A stretch of DNA of 64,000 bases, from positions 1 through 64,000 of the forward strand of contig NZ_JALHAP010000081.1 in assembly GCF_025215095.1 (NCBI RefSeq), written 5' to 3'. Below, in pieces: positions 1-7,964 of this stretch (position 1 is its first letter; every line of letters begins with the position of its first letter). The notes below the pieces were generated by a model. It had not been told where the DNA came from and did no database searches. It was given only the letters and a program-made list of their open reading frames with translations. The stretch is from Dryocola boscaweniae (GTDB lineage: Bacteria; Pseudomonadota; Gammaproteobacteria; Enterobacterales; Enterobacteriaceae). The position numbers and the translations under genes were made by a program.

Positions 1-2994
1 ATGGGCACCGGCGGGATTGGCATCACCGTCGGCAGCGCTAAATCGCGCCATGAGATGAACGAGGACGGCACCACCCAGAGCCAGAGCGCCAGCACGGTCG
101 GCTCCACGGGCAGTAATGTCAGCATCAGCGCGGGCGGCCAGACACATATCGGTGGCTCTGATTTAATTGCGGGTAAAGATTTGTCCATTACCGGCGACAG
201 CGTGGTGATTGACCCCGGCCACGACAGACGTACCCGCGACGAGTCTTTTGAGCAGAAGAGCAGCGGGCTGACGCTTGCGCTGTCGGGCGTGGTGGGAAGC
301 GCGATTAACAGCGCTGTTACGGCGGCGCAGAGTTCGAAAGAAGAAAGTGACGGCAGGCTTGCAGCGCTGCAGGCCACCAAAGCGGTCCTGTCCGGCGTGC
401 AGGCAGCCCAGGGGGCGGAGCTTGCGCAGGCAGGCGGCGACCCGAACAACGGCATGGGCGTCAGCCTGTCGCTGACCACCCAGAAATCGAAATCAGAGCA
501 GCATCAGCAGTCCGATACGGTCAGCGGCTCCACGCTTAACGCGGGCAATAATCTTGCCATCACCGCGACCGGAAAGGGTAAAAGTGAACACAGCGGCGAT
601 ATTGCCATTGGCGGCAGTCAGCTCAGGGCGGGTGGTGACACCACCCTCGATGCGGCGAATGACATCCTGCTGTCGGGTGCGGCAAACACGCAGCAGACCT
701 CCGGTAAAAACAGCAGCAGCGGCGGAGGGGTGGGTATCAGCATTGGCGGCGGCTCGAACGGCGCGGGCATAAGTATTTTTGCGAATGTGAATGCCGCGAA
801 AGGAAAAGATAAGGGCAACGGCACTGACTGGACCGAAACCACGATAGACAGCGGCAAGACCGTTACCATTAAGAGCGGGAACGACACCGTGCTCAATGGG
901 GCGCAGGTCAACGGCAATAAAATTGTGGCTGACGTGGGACATGACCTGCTGATGCGCAGCCAGCAGGACACCAACAAATACGACAGCAAGCAGACCAGCG
1001 TGGCGGCGGGCGGCAGCTTCACCTTCGGCAGCATGACGGGCTCCGGCTACATCAGCGCCAGCCAGGACAAGATGAAGAGCCGCTTTGACTCCGTTGCCGA
1101 ACAGACGGGGATGTTTGCCGGTGATGGTGGCTTCGATATCACCGTCGGCAACCACACCCAGCTTGATGGTGCGGTTATCGCTTCCACCGCCACGGCAGAT
1201 AAAAACCACCTTGATACCGGTACGCTGGGCTTCACTGATATCCACAACGAAGCGGACTTTAAAACCGAGCACAGCGGCGTAAGCCTGAGCGGTGGCGGCA
1301 GCTTCGGGGGCGACCAGTTTAAAGGCAATATGCCGGGCGGCGTAGTTTCGATGGCCGGTAACAGCGGGCATGCGGAAGGCACCACGCAGTCGGCCGTTGC
1401 TGACGGCAGCATCACCATTCGCGACAAGGATAACCAGAAGCAGGACGTGGCGAACCTGAGCCGGGACACTGAGTATGCCAACGACAGTATCAGCCCGATC
1501 TTCGACAAGGAGAAAGAGCAGAAGCGGCTGAAGGAAATCGGGATGATCAGCGATATCGGCGGCCAGGCGGCGGATATTGCGCGGACGCAGGGTGAGCTGA
1601 GCGCCATTAAAACGGCCAAAGAGCGCATGAACAGCGTGACGCCTGAAGACCGTGACGCTGCCAAAACACAGTGGGAGAAGGCAAATCCGGGCAAAACACC
1701 AAAACCGGAAGATATCAGCAATCAGATTTATCAGAACTACTACAACGAAGCCTTTAACGCGACAGGTATGGGCACCGGTGGTGCAGTTCAACGTGGTATC
1801 CAGGCCGCGACGGCAGCACTTCAGGGCCTGGCTGGCGGCAATATCGCTGGTGCACTGGCAGGGGCTTCGGCTCCGGAGCTGGCGCATCTGCTTAAATCAA
1901 CGGAGGGTGATCCGGCCGTCAATGCTATTGCTCATGCTATTCTTGGTGGCGCGGTTGCAGCCATTCAGGGGAATAGTGCAGCAGCAGGCGCAGCGGGCGG
2001 AGCTTCGGCAGAGCTTGCCGCCAGCGCCATTATGGCGGTGATGTATCCGGGTAAAGCCGTCAGCCAGCTGTCAGAAGACGAGAAGCAGACAGTGAGTTCA
2101 CTGGCAACCATCTCGGCAGGCATGGCGGGCGGGATTGCAGGGAACAGCACATCCGGTGCGGCAACCGCGGCAGGGGCCGGTAAGAATGCGGTTGAGAATA
2201 ATGCGCTGGGCGATATTGCGCAGGCACAATCGGAAGGCAAGACGCTGGAGCAAAAGGCTGCTGAGTACGTTGAGGCGGAGAACGAGCGTTATAAGAAAGA
2301 AAACTGCGGCGGGCTAAGTGCAGAAACCTGCTCAGCCAAAATGTACGATGAACGCAGGGAAGCGCTGAAAGGTACAACATCGTTTGGTGCTGATTTTGTG
2401 CCGGTGGTCGGTGATATCAAAGGCTTTGCGGAGGCTGATTCAGCTATAGGCTATCTGGCTGCGGTTATTGGGCTGGTTCCGGGACTGGGAGATGTTGCAG
2501 GTAAAAGCCTCAAAGCAGCAGAGAAGGCTCTGGCAAAAGGTGATCTTGAGTCTGCATCTAAGCTGATTAACCAAGCCAGCAATGAAATACAATCAGTAAA
2601 AGCCCTTGATGTCGGTTCTTATAAAGATCTTAAAGCGCGAGAAGTCGTTGGTGATGGGCTGGAGCATGATCATATTCCATCATTTGCTGCCCTTCGTAAG
2701 GCAAAGGAAACTGAGCTGGGTAGAAAGTTGAGTCCAGCAGAAGAAAAAGCTTTATACCAGAATGCTACGGCAGTTGAGGTTCCTAAAGATGTACATACAG
2801 CAGGGCCGACATATGGTGGTAAGAATAACGCCACTCAGGTTCAAAATGATGCAATGGATCTTTGCGGAGCTGTATGCCGCGATACTGATTCTTTAAGAAA
2901 GAATATGTTAGAGCGAGGATATGACCCTAAACTGGTCGATGATGCGATAAAACAGATTCAGGATAGGAACCAGCAAATGGGAGTGATTAAATAA
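1..2994 (+). CDS. cdiA: CDI exoprotein CdiA-like, C-terminal part (5' end outside window)
   Basis: This is the C-terminal 997 residues of a filamentous-haemagglutinin-like exoprotein; the first codon is probably internal because the frame is open from base 1. Residues 1 to about 480 are Gly/Ser/Asn-rich haemagglutinin repeats with many GGG and TIKSGND-like turns. A VENN motif at 731-734 closes the pre-toxin domain. After it come a Cys pair (NCGG...ETC), a hydrophobic segment at about 795-840 resembling inner-membrane entry domains, and a tip with H889-D890-H891, a downstream N-A-T and an Asp-Val-His, suggesting an HNH-like nuclease. CdiA proteins deliver such tips into touching bacteria. The last 400 bases are AT-richer than the repeats, as usual for exchangeable toxin tips. 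The cdiA family call is secure; the nuclease type is inferred. Confidence 0.85.
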   Translation: MGTGGIGITVGSAKSRHEMNEDGTTQSQSASTVGSTGSNVSISAGGQTHIGGSDLIAGKDLSITGDSVVIDPGHDRRTRDESFEQKSSGLTLALSGVVGSAINSAVTAAQSSKEESDGRLAALQATKAVLSGVQAAQGAELAQAGGDPNNGMGVSLSLTTQKSKSEQHQQSDTVSGSTLNAGNNLAITATGKGKSEHSGDIAIGGSQLRAGGDTTLDAANDILLSGAANTQQTSGKNSSSGGGVGISIGGGSNGAGISIFANVNAAKGKDKGNGTDWTETTIDSGKTVTIKSGNDTVLNGAQVNGNKIVADVGHDLLMRSQQDTNKYDSKQTSVAAGGSFTFGSMTGSGYISASQDKMKSRFDSVAEQTGMFAGDGGFDITVGNHTQLDGAVIASTATADKNHLDTGTLGFTDIHNEADFKTEHSGVSLSGGGSFGGDQFKGNMPGGVVSMAGNSGHAEGTTQSAVADGSITIRDKDNQKQDVANLSRDTEYANDSISPIFDKEKEQKRLKEIGMISDIGGQAADIARTQGELSAIKTAKERMNSVTPEDRDAAKTQWEKANPGKTPKPEDISNQIYQNYYNEAFNATGMGTGGAVQRGIQAATAALQGLAGGNIAGALAGASAPELAHLLKSTEGDPAVNAIAHAILGGAVAAIQGNSAAAGAAGGASAELAASAIMAVMYPGKAVSQLSEDEKQTVSSLATISAGMAGGIAGNSTSGAATAAGAGKNAVENNALGDIAQAQSEGKTLEQKAAEYVEAENERYKKENCGGLSAETCSAKMYDERREALKGTTSFGADFVPVVGDIKGFAEADSAIGYLAAVIGLVPGLGDVAGKSLKAAEKALAKGDLESASKLINQASNEIQSVKALDVGSYKDLKAREVVGDGLEHDHIPSFAALRKAKETELGRKLSPAEEKALYQNATAVEVPKDVHTAGPTYGGKNNATQVQNDAMDLCGAVCRDTDSLRKNMLERGYDPKLVDDAIKQIQDRNQQMGVIK

Positions 2995-3425
2995 TGTTGC
3001 CATGGAATTACTTTATTGAGATTTTAGGGTGTTCAAAATTTGATGATAACTTTGTTAAATTGTCTGAAAAATTCAATGAGTTACCAAGTTTCGATACAGG
3101 TGTACTGGGTGACAGGAATTATTATTCCTTCTTCCAAGCAGGTGTTTTGTTGTTGTTAGAAAATGAAACAGTAAATCAAATTAGTTTCTACATACAGCCG
3201 GATGAAGGGTTCTCAGCCTATAAAGGGGCTTTACCATTCAAAGAGCTAGAGTCTGAAATTATCCAATTACTAGGTGAACCCTCTGCCAGCGGCGGGGGAA
3301 AAATGGATATGCTTCTGGGCTATATAAATCGCTGGATTAAATATGAGAAAGAAGGCTATTCCCTGCATCTGCAATTTGACCAAAATGACCAGTTATGCCG
3401 GGCCAGTCTGATGTGTTCAGAATGA
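2994..3425 (+). CDS. Probable CDI immunity protein
   Basis: This 143-residue protein has no family I recognise. Its ATG shares one base with the TAA of the toxin gene (TAATG), so translation is probably coupled. Position directly after the toxin tip, small acidic soluble character, absence of signal peptide or membrane segment, and AT-rich base composition are all typical of CdiI proteins that bind and neutralise the cognate toxin in the cytoplasm. The assignment therefore rests on position. A strong bidirectional terminator follows immediately. Confidence 0.75.
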   Translation: MLPWNYFIEILGCSKFDDNFVKLSEKFNELPSFDTGVLGDRNYYSFFQAGVLLLLENETVNQISFYIQPDEGFSAYKGALPFKELESEIIQLLGEPSASGGGKMDMLLGYINRWIKYEKEGYSLHLQFDQNDQLCRASLMCSE

Positions 3426-3428
3426 CCC

Positions 3429-3461
3429 AAAATCCCGGCCACTTATGAGCCGGGATTTTTT
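3429..3461. terminator. Bidirectional terminator between cdiI and symE
   Basis: A perfect 10-bp inverted repeat (AAAATCCCGG / CCGGGATTTT) with an 11-base loop is followed by a T run on the plus strand and preceded by an A run. It can stop transcription from the CDI genes and from the convergent symE. Confidence 0.85.
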
Positions 3462-3477
3462 ACCTGTCAGCCAGCCA

Positions 3478-3840
3478 TCAGCCCCACTTCCCCGCTGGCG
3501 GCCGTTTAGCTGAAATCACCTCGATAAACTCGAGGATCTGTTGTTGCTTACGGCCTGAAAGTTTACAGACCTTCTTCAGCGTCTGCATAATCTCCGGCTC
3601 TGGCGGCGGTGCGGGTAACGGCTCCTGGGCGGTGAGCACCAGACAACCGGGCATCACGCGGATCTTCAGCGGCGTCCCGGTCGCAAACCCCGCATCTTCC
3701 AGCCAGTAGCCCTTCAGGGTAATGGTCGGTGCAGGTTCGTGGGTCTTCCAGTCTCGGATGTAGCCCACGGTATAACGGCGTATTTTTAATTCCGGTGCTT
3801 CTGTTGTAACAACATCTGACTTAGAATCGTGCTCAGCCAT
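3478..3840 (-). CDS. symE: SymE family toxin
   Basis: A 120-residue protein of the SymE family, SOS-associated type I toxins with an AbrB-like fold that act on RNA/nucleoid in E. coli. The core (about 28-78) has RRYTVGY, the ITLKGYWLEDAGFATGT stretch and PGCLVLTAQEP, and the C-terminal half keeps the VCKLSGRKQQQ helix of E. coli SymE. Length is close to the E. coli protein (113 aa). Start ATG at 3840 has a good upstream ribosome site (AGGAG). I found no LexA box upstream, unlike E. coli symE, so SOS control is not supported here. SymE homologues often sit beside CDI and Rhs loci. Confidence 0.8.
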   Translation of the reverse strand: MAEHDSKSDVVTTEAPELKIRRYTVGYIRDWKTHEPAPTITLKGYWLEDAGFATGTPLKIRVMPGCLVLTAQEPLPAPPPEPEIMQTLKKVCKLSGRKQQQILEFIEVISAKRPPAGKWG

Positions 3841-3913
3841 AATAACTACTCCTAACTAGTTGTTGTGGTTAGCGGTGATTCAGTGCGCCAACACTGGATT
3901 ATCGCGTCTTCTT

Positions 3914-4174
3914 TCAATGCTGATCCTCTGCTTTTTTAGCTTTTCTGTTAGCATCATGTCTCAAAAGTGCCTTGATTAATAACTTTGTTGCTGCTTTTCC
4001 TTCCTGAGTTAACTGATTAACCGCTTCAAAAAGAAGTTGTAATTCCCGATCAGGATTGCGTTCAGCTTCAGCAAAAACTAACACATCTGCACTTACTGAT
4101 AATGCCAGGGATAAGTTATGTATGGCCTCAAGCGTTGGCTGAACTGAATCGCCACGGAGAACTACAAACGTTTT
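3914..4174 (-). pseudogene. Remnant of an XRE-family regulator (C-terminal half)
   Basis: The minus strand is open from about 4174 to a TGA at 3914-3916 with no start codon. The translation reads like the C-terminal half of a small XRE (Cro/CI-type) regulator: a GDSVQPTLEAIHNLS stretch resembling the end of the HTH, then LALSVSADVLVFAE, an acidic ERNPDRELQ segment, and a helix ending KALLRHDANRKAKK. The N-terminal part is missing and the frame runs directly behind the truncated SymE-like frame, so both look like decay of an older insertion. AT-rich compared with the flanking chromosome. Confidence 0.6.
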
Positions 4175-4199
4175 TCAGCGGCAGTATAATCACCGGCTC

Positions 4200-4385
4200 C
4201 TAAGCAATCAGCACCAGGTGGCAACCAGGCTTTATAAGCATCGTCAACGATGTACCCGTCGCAACAGCCCGTGCTGTTGTTATGTTCCAGCCAGTAATTG
4301 GCATCCCTTTTGCGAAACCTTTAAACACAATCTTTCCCGTCAGTTTCCTTACGATTTTCCTACCCTTAATAAGCTTGCTAATCAT
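4200..4385 (-). pseudogene. Truncated second SymE-like frame
   Basis: A 61-residue frame whose second half follows the SymE pattern: KGFAKGMPITGW, then an AVATGTSL segment and IKPGCHLVLIA, equivalent to KGYWLEDAGFATGT...PGCLVLTA in the intact neighbour. It stops at a TAG just where the family normally continues into a Pro-rich linker and terminal helix; the same frame continues EPVIILPL beyond the stop. The C-terminal domain is therefore lost. Probably a decayed paralogue; a functional short protein cannot be excluded. Confidence 0.5.
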
Positions 4386-4422
4386 TCATAAACCGCATAA
4401 CGACTGAATCCTGGAGAGCAAC

Positions 4423-5040
4423 ATGATTAAGCCTCATTTTTCCGCCCTGTTATTTGGCGCGCTGCTGGCAAGTTTTGCGGCGCTGGCCGCCCCGCCCGAC
4501 AACGTGATTAAACCCGTGCGTGGCACTATTGATGCAGTGAATGACAATTCGGTACAGGTAACCACCCGGCAGGGAGAAAAGCTCTTAATTGGGCTGACGG
4601 ATAAAACGAAAATAAACGGCGTCAGTCAGGCAAAAATGAGCGATATCAAGCCGGACAGTTTTATCGGCACGGCTGCTGAACAACAGGCGGACGGCACGCT
4701 AAAAGCGCTGGAGGTTCATGTTTTTGACCCAAGCCTGCGCGGTTCCGGTGAAGGTTTTAATCCGTTTGAGTCCGCCAGTGGCCAGGTAAACACCATGACC
4801 AACGGTACCGTAGGCAAACTTGTAAACAGCAATGGCCGCACGATGACGGTGAAGTATCACGACAAAGAAAAAACCATCACTGTGCCGGACGATGTACCGG
4901 TGGTACTCATCGCCCCCGGGGATAAATCGCTGTTAAAACCCGGCGCCAAAGTTGTGCTTTTTGCAATGAAGGACGAGAAAGGCCAGGTGGTGGCACGGGG
5001 CATTTCAGCGGGAAAAGATGGGTTAACGCCGCCGATGTAA
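4423..5040 (+). CDS. Exported beta-rich protein of unknown function
   Basis: A 205-residue protein with an N-terminal signal peptide (residues 1 to about 22, ending LAA/P) predicted to be exported to the periplasm. The mature part has alternating hydrophobic stretches with two apparent repeats of an OB-like pattern: VRGTIDAVNDNSVQVTTRQG at 32-51 and VGKLVNSNGRTMTVKYHD at about 127-144. This resembles DUF5666-type proteins. No catalytic motif is visible and I do not assign a role. The ribosome site GGAGAGC precedes ATG 4423, and a strong terminator follows 17 bases after the stop, so it is monocistronic. Confidence 0.75.
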   Translation: MIKPHFSALLFGALLASFAALAAPPDNVIKPVRGTIDAVNDNSVQVTTRQGEKLLIGLTDKTKINGVSQAKMSDIKPDSFIGTAAEQQADGTLKALEVHVFDPSLRGSGEGFNPFESASGQVNTMTNGTVGKLVNSNGRTMTVKYHDKEKTITVPDDVPVVLIAPGDKSLLKPGAKVVLFAMKDEKGQVVARGISAGKDGLTPPM

Positions 5041-5056
5041 GCACCGGCAATTTGTT

Positions 5057-5084
5057 AAAGGGAGGCGGTTGCCCGCCTCCCTTT
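5057..5084 (+). terminator. Terminator after the exported protein gene
   Basis: A perfect 12-bp stem (AAAGGGAGGCGG / CCGCCTCCCTTT) with a TTGC loop. It lies between the exported-protein gene and the convergent tisB-like gene and can serve both. Confidence 0.8.
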
Positions 5085-5104
5085 GATGCGGCCTGAACAT
5101 GAAA

Positions 5105-5194
5105 TCACTTAACGTATTTCATGATGACTTCAAGCAGTTGCAGCAACGCAACCATGAGTTTCAGAAACGCGAGTGCGATTTCCATCCAGCTCAT
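5105..5194 (-). CDS. tisB: TisB-like SOS-induced membrane toxin (29 aa)
   Basis: A 29-codon frame encoding a single amphipathic hydrophobic helix: MSWMEIALAFLKLMVALL followed by a QLLEVIMKYVK end. As I recall E. coli TisB (also 29 aa, ending LLDAVLKYLK), about half the positions are identical and charged residues coincide (D/E5, K12, D/E22, K26, K29). TisB inserts into the inner membrane, collapses the proton gradient and promotes persistence after DNA damage. A good ribosome site (AGGAG) lies 8 bases before ATG 5194. Upstream on the same strand are an IstR target and a LexA box, and an IstR-like RNA is encoded on the other strand, giving the full E. coli tisAB/istR layout. Confidence 0.88.
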   Translation of the reverse strand: MSWMEIALAFLKLMVALLQLLEVIMKYVK

Positions 5195-5264
5195 ACGCTT
5201 TCTCCTGTGACCAGGAGCACTTTCAGCCAGCGTACCTCTCCGCTGCCTGTAACCGGCTGAGTTT

Positions 5265-5285
5265 GTTGAGATTACATGGTGCGCT
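5265..5285 (-). promoter_or_regulatory. IstR target (standby site) in the tisB leader
   Basis: The 21 bases here match the 5' end of the predicted IstR RNA (5520-5540) at 19 positions in the same orientation. The tisB messenger, made from the minus strand, is thus complementary to that RNA, and both mismatches still form G-U pairs. The site lies 71-91 bases before the tisB start, as in E. coli where IstR-1 blocks a distal ribosome standby site. A short leader frame (5272-5370, minus) corresponds in position to tisA. Confidence 0.8.
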
Positions 5286-5383
5286 CCTCAGAGGTTAAGG
5301 CACTGACGGCACCACCCGTTTCAGCCAGGACTTGAATTGCGCGGCGGATTGCGGCCTCAGAGCACAGCATCAACAACGTCATC

Positions 5384-5414
5384 AGTATAACAATTGCACT
5401 GTATAAATACACAG
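5384..5414 (-). promoter_or_regulatory. LexA box and promoter of the tisB transcript
   Basis: Positions 5399-5414 read CTGTATAAATACACAG, a CTG-N10-CAG LexA (SOS) box with the usual TAT start and A/T-rich core. A -10 hexamer TATACT (minus strand, 5384-5389) follows, placing the box over the -35/spacer region so that bound LexA would block the promoter. The box may also serve a longer SOS-induced istR transcript on the plus strand, as in E. coli. Confidence 0.85.
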
Positions 5415-5484
5415 TGGTTTGTTGCGAATGCGAGCGGCTTCGCAGAATGAAAATATAACTTTTGCTCAAAATAGCAGCAATGAT

Positions 5485-5513
5485 TTGCGCCGCCGCGGGT
5501 TTCGTCGTATATT
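5485..5513 (+). promoter_or_regulatory. Promoter of the IstR-like antitoxin RNA
   Basis: TTGCGC at 5485-5490 and TATATT at 5508-5513 are separated by 17 bases and place the transcription start at about G5520. No LexA box overlaps it, which fits constitutive expression of the antitoxin RNA. Confidence 0.75.
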
Positions 5514-5519
5514 TCGGGT

Positions 5520-5600
5520 GTTGAGATTACGTGGTGTGCTAAGCAGTAAAAGCCATAACGTAGCAAAACAGAAAACCTCGCCTCACCAGCGGGGTTTTTT
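5520..5600 (+). ncRNA. istR: IstR-1-like antisense antitoxin RNA
   Basis: Predicted RNA of about 80 nt running from G5520 to a Rho-independent terminator (CCTCGC, 7-base loop, GCGGGG, then six T at 5595-5600). Its first 21 bases pair with the tisB leader (5265-5285), and the 5' sequence GTTGAGATTACGTGGTGTGC strongly resembles what I recall of E. coli IstR-1 (75 nt). IstR-1 keeps tisB untranslated in unstressed cells by occupying the standby site. Divergent orientation with the LexA box in between is as in E. coli. Ends are predicted from promoter and terminator only. Confidence 0.82.
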
Positions 5601-5732
5601 GTTATCCGGCTTCTGACAGCCGCCTTTTCCGGGCGCCAGGCATTCACCGGAGCGCGCATCCCCTTCCCCCTTGCTCAATTCAGGCTTCACAACCCTGACT
5701 CCTGAAAACAGCGATGTGATAAAGGAGCATTT

Positions 5733-6374
5733 ATGAACGGACCCGATCCGCAAAATAAGCACCCAATGGCGGGATTCCCGCAGGTGTGTTTTATCAGGAA
5801 TACGATAACCAACCCGAACATTATCGTCGGCGATTACACCTATTACGACGACCCGCAGGACTCAGAAAACTTCGAGCGCAACGTGCTCTATCACTACCCG
5901 TTTATTGGCGACAAGCTCATCATCGGCAAGTTTTGCGCCATCGCCAAAGGCGCTCAGTTCATTATGAACGGCGCGAACCATAAGCTTTCCGGCCTCTCGA
6001 CCTATCCGTTCCAGATATTTGGCAACGGCTGGGAAAAGGTGATGCCGGGCGAAGGGGATTTGCCTTACAAGGGCGATACCGTGATCGGCAACGATGTGTG
6101 GATCGGCTATGAGGCGCTGATTATGCCCGGCGTTAAAATTGGCAACGGAGCAATTATTTCCTCACGCTCGGTTGTGACATCAGATGTGCCTGCCTATACC
6201 CTGGTGGGCGGCAACCCCGCAAAGCCATTAAAAACTCGCTTCGCTCCGGATGTCATTGCGCACCTGGAAGCCCTGGCATGGTGGGACTGGACGCCTGAAG
6301 CCATTACGCAGAATCTGGCGCAGATTGTTGCGGGCGATGTAGAGGCGCTGCTGGCGTGCAGCCAGTCAAAATAG
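5733..6374 (+). CDS. Xenobiotic (CatB/Vat-type) O-acetyltransferase
   Basis: A 213-residue left-handed beta-helix acyltransferase of the xenobiotic acetyltransferase group, which moves acetyl from acetyl-CoA to hydroxyls of chloramphenicol or streptogramin A. The order of landmarks fits: VGDYTYYDDP near residue 33, IGKFCAIAKGAQFIMNGANHK with the probable catalytic His, a DTVIGNDVWIGYEALIMPGV hexapeptide-repeat strand, and VGGNPAKPLK at the end of the coil. Length fits CatB/Vat (about 210). ATG 5733 follows AAAGGAGC. Chromosomal relatives often confer little resistance and their natural substrates are unknown; the family is secure, the substrate is not. Confidence 0.88.
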   Translation: MNGPDPQNKHPMAGFPQVCFIRNTITNPNIIVGDYTYYDDPQDSENFERNVLYHYPFIGDKLIIGKFCAIAKGAQFIMNGANHKLSGLSTYPFQIFGNGWEKVMPGEGDLPYKGDTVIGNDVWIGYEALIMPGVKIGNGAIISSRSVVTSDVPAYTLVGGNPAKPLKTRFAPDVIAHLEALAWWDWTPEAITQNLAQIVAGDVEALLACSQSK

Positions 6375-6392
6375 ACGAGAGATGATGTTGTA

Positions 6393-6414
6393 AGGCCCGT
6401 TGCCGAGCGGGCCT
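6393..6414. terminator. Hairpin between convergent acetyltransferase and lipoprotein genes
   Basis: AGGCCCG / CGGGCCT stem (7 bp) with an 8-base loop. There is no clear T run on either side, so termination is likely but weak. Confidence 0.45.
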
Positions 6415-6420
6415 CGCTTG

Positions 6421-6858
6421 CTATGAACACATGTAATTAAACGGCCCGCGTTCACAGGGGCGCATCCAGGTATGAATTTTGTCTTCTTTAAACGTATACA
6501 TGCCGCCAAAGAACGGATCGACAATCAGCCAGCCCGGCACGCCGAAGAAAATAATATTGCCGAAGGTGTACCAGCGGCTAAAACGGTACTCAAGCGGCAT
6601 GCTCGCCGAGTAATAACCTTCCTGCTTTAGCGTTAGCGTATAAGCCTGCTTCCCGAAATAACCGCCGTCCGACTTCCTGAGCGTAACGGACTGCGGCGTA
6701 GTGCCGATGGCGGTTATCTGGCCCTCGTTATCAGTAATCATAAAGGGTACGTTGGCGGGCGTGCTGTCGATAAAGACCGTCTCTTCACCGTTACCGACGA
6801 TGGCGGCGCAGCCCGTCAGCAACAACGGCAATAAAAGCAGACAAATAAATTTTTTCAT
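6421..6858 (-). CDS. Small outer-membrane type lipoprotein of unknown function
   Basis: A 145-residue lipoprotein: MKKFICLLLLPLLLTGCAA has a signal peptide and lipobox (LLTGC) with lipidation at Cys17; position +2 is Ala, favouring the outer membrane. The mature part contains a PEGA-like stretch (FIDSTPANVPFMI...IGTTPQSVTL) followed by an aromatic segment FGNIIFFGVPGWLIVDPFFGG that may be membrane-associated, and ends with two Cys. ATG 6858 is chosen over upstream codons because it starts the signal peptide and has GGAGCG before it. Similar lipoproteins (phage/plasmid PEGA type) are widespread; no role is known to me. Confidence 0.78.
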   Translation of the reverse strand: MKKFICLLLLPLLLTGCAAIVGNGEETVFIDSTPANVPFMITDNEGQITAIGTTPQSVTLRKSDGGYFGKQAYTLTLKQEGYYSASMPLEYRFSRWYTFGNIIFFGVPGWLIVDPFFGGMYTFKEDKIHTWMRPCERGPFNYMCS

Positions 6859-7003
6859 GCTGAACGCTCCGGCTCTTCCTTTCTGTAGCGAACAAGAGCG
6901 ACACAGGGGGTGGGGAACTTTAGAGGGGGGACAAGTCGCTCCTGAGGAGAAGTCCGGGTCGAGGGCGTTCAACCTCAAATAAGACCGCCGCCCTCAATCT
7001 AAC

Positions 7004-7531
7004 TCAGTGAATCTCGTTCGTTGCATCGCCGATCATCATTAACCCGGCGTCCGTCTTAATAAAGCGCGGGGCTTTTAAATCCTCAACCAGAACGCCGATC
7101 AGCTCGAATACTAAGCCTGTTATGTGTTCTTCCTGCTCCGGAGACTGCTGACGTTGTAATAGCAGCATGGTTAACGCCGCGCAGTATTCCCGCAGGGTTT
7201 CGGAATCTGTTGAAAGCGCGCAGGGATAATCATTTTCTTTTGCCACTTCTACCGTCAGGCGCTCAATCAGATGTGCGGGCAACGGCGCTTTCAGCACAAC
7301 TTTTAATACCTCCAGCCCGGCATACAGGCGGCCGCATAGCGCCACGCGTTCGGTACTGTCGTCGTTTTCGATAAGCGCATCGACAAGGCTTTCGCAGCAG
7401 TCGAGCACCTGGAATAAATCCATCGTCGCGCCAAACGGGGTTTTTAAAAGCCTGGTGATAGCCGACTCGATAACTGGTTGAGTGCACAGGATTTCAGAAG
7501 AGGTGATTGTGGTACTATTCGTGTTAGCCAT
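7004..7531 (-). CDS. Unknown soluble helical protein
   Basis: A 175-residue, acidic, mostly helical protein without signal peptide, membrane segment or recognisable catalytic motif. Leu-rich helices include MDLFQVLDCCESLVDAL and ITGLVFELIGVLVEDL. The ribosome site AAGGAC precedes ATG 7531. It is divergent from the RHH gene at 7662, and the two share the upstream region with repeated GGTGGCCTC sequences, so they may be co-regulated. I do not recognise the family; similar proteins in phage-derived islands would fit the setting. Confidence 0.6.
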   Translation of the reverse strand: MANTNSTTITSSEILCTQPVIESAITRLLKTPFGATMDLFQVLDCCESLVDALIENDDSTERVALCGRLYAGLEVLKVVLKAPLPAHLIERLTVEVAKENDYPCALSTDSETLREYCAALTMLLLQRQQSPEQEEHITGLVFELIGVLVEDLKAPRFIKTDAGLMMIGDATNEIH

Positions 7532-7618
7532 GGCGTTATGTCCTTAACGTTGTGGTTAGACGCCTCGTTAGTGTTGCAGCACTGCCGGGGCGTTGCTCTT
7601 TTCAGAGGCGGCATGATA

Positions 7619-7663
7619 AGGTGGCCTCCTATATAATCCAAGTTAATAAATAGGTGGCCTCTT
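7619..7663. promoter_or_regulatory. Paired near-palindromic operators around a TATAAT box
   Basis: AGGTGGCCTCCT at 7619-7630 and AGGTGGCCTCTT at 7652-7663 are near-palindromic 12-mers spaced 33 bp apart (three helical turns) and flank a TATAAT at 7632-7637. The second overlaps the ribosome site and TTG start of the RHH gene. This is the classic arrangement for autoregulation by a ribbon-helix-helix dimer; binding itself is inferred. Confidence 0.5.
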
Positions 7664-7853
7664 GTCAATCACTTCGCGCGATAAAAAACCAAAAGGCGGT
7701 GGACAGTCCCCACAGTTCAAGATGCGTATTGATCCAGCCTTGCGAGAGCAGTTGGATGTTGAGGCAACTGAGCAAGGAATGAGCCTCGCGAACTGGTTTA
7801 AGAATCTTGCTCGCGAAGCCTTGAAAAGGAAGGGGATTGAACCTAAGGGGTGA
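7662..7853 (+). CDS. Ribbon-helix-helix (Arc/HicB-like) DNA-binding protein
   Basis: A 63-residue basic protein with an Arc/MetJ-type ribbon-helix-helix: strand QFKMRIDPALREQL, then helices DVEATEQGMSLANWFKNLAREALKRK. The start is a TTG with AGGTGG just upstream, inside the second operator repeat; an internal ATG (the M of KMRID) would remove the strand and is unlikely. Such proteins serve as antitoxins, partition proteins or phage regulators. It lies 111 bp upstream of a ParA-like gene, but its base composition is host-like whereas parA is AT-rich, so I do not assume a single operon. Confidence 0.65.
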   Translation: MSITSRDKKPKGGGQSPQFKMRIDPALREQLDVEATEQGMSLANWFKNLAREALKRKGIEPKG

Positions 7854-7964
7854 AAATATATTCTCCTAACGCTGAATTATACTTTATTGCATACTATTTG
7901 ATACTTCTTTAATAGTTTATCAAACTAGATGTTTTATTATTTATATAGATGATAGGGATAGTAA

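Noticed and set aside
493..1887. Long minus-strand open frame (464 codons) opposite cdiA
   Set aside because: It is the shadow of the GC-rich, repeat-coding cdiA frame. The translation is Ala/Val/Arg-rich without domains and there is no ribosome site.
3841..3960. LexA box upstream of symE
   Set aside because: I searched for CTG-N10-CAG on both strands here and found none close to consensus, so SOS control of this symE is not claimed.
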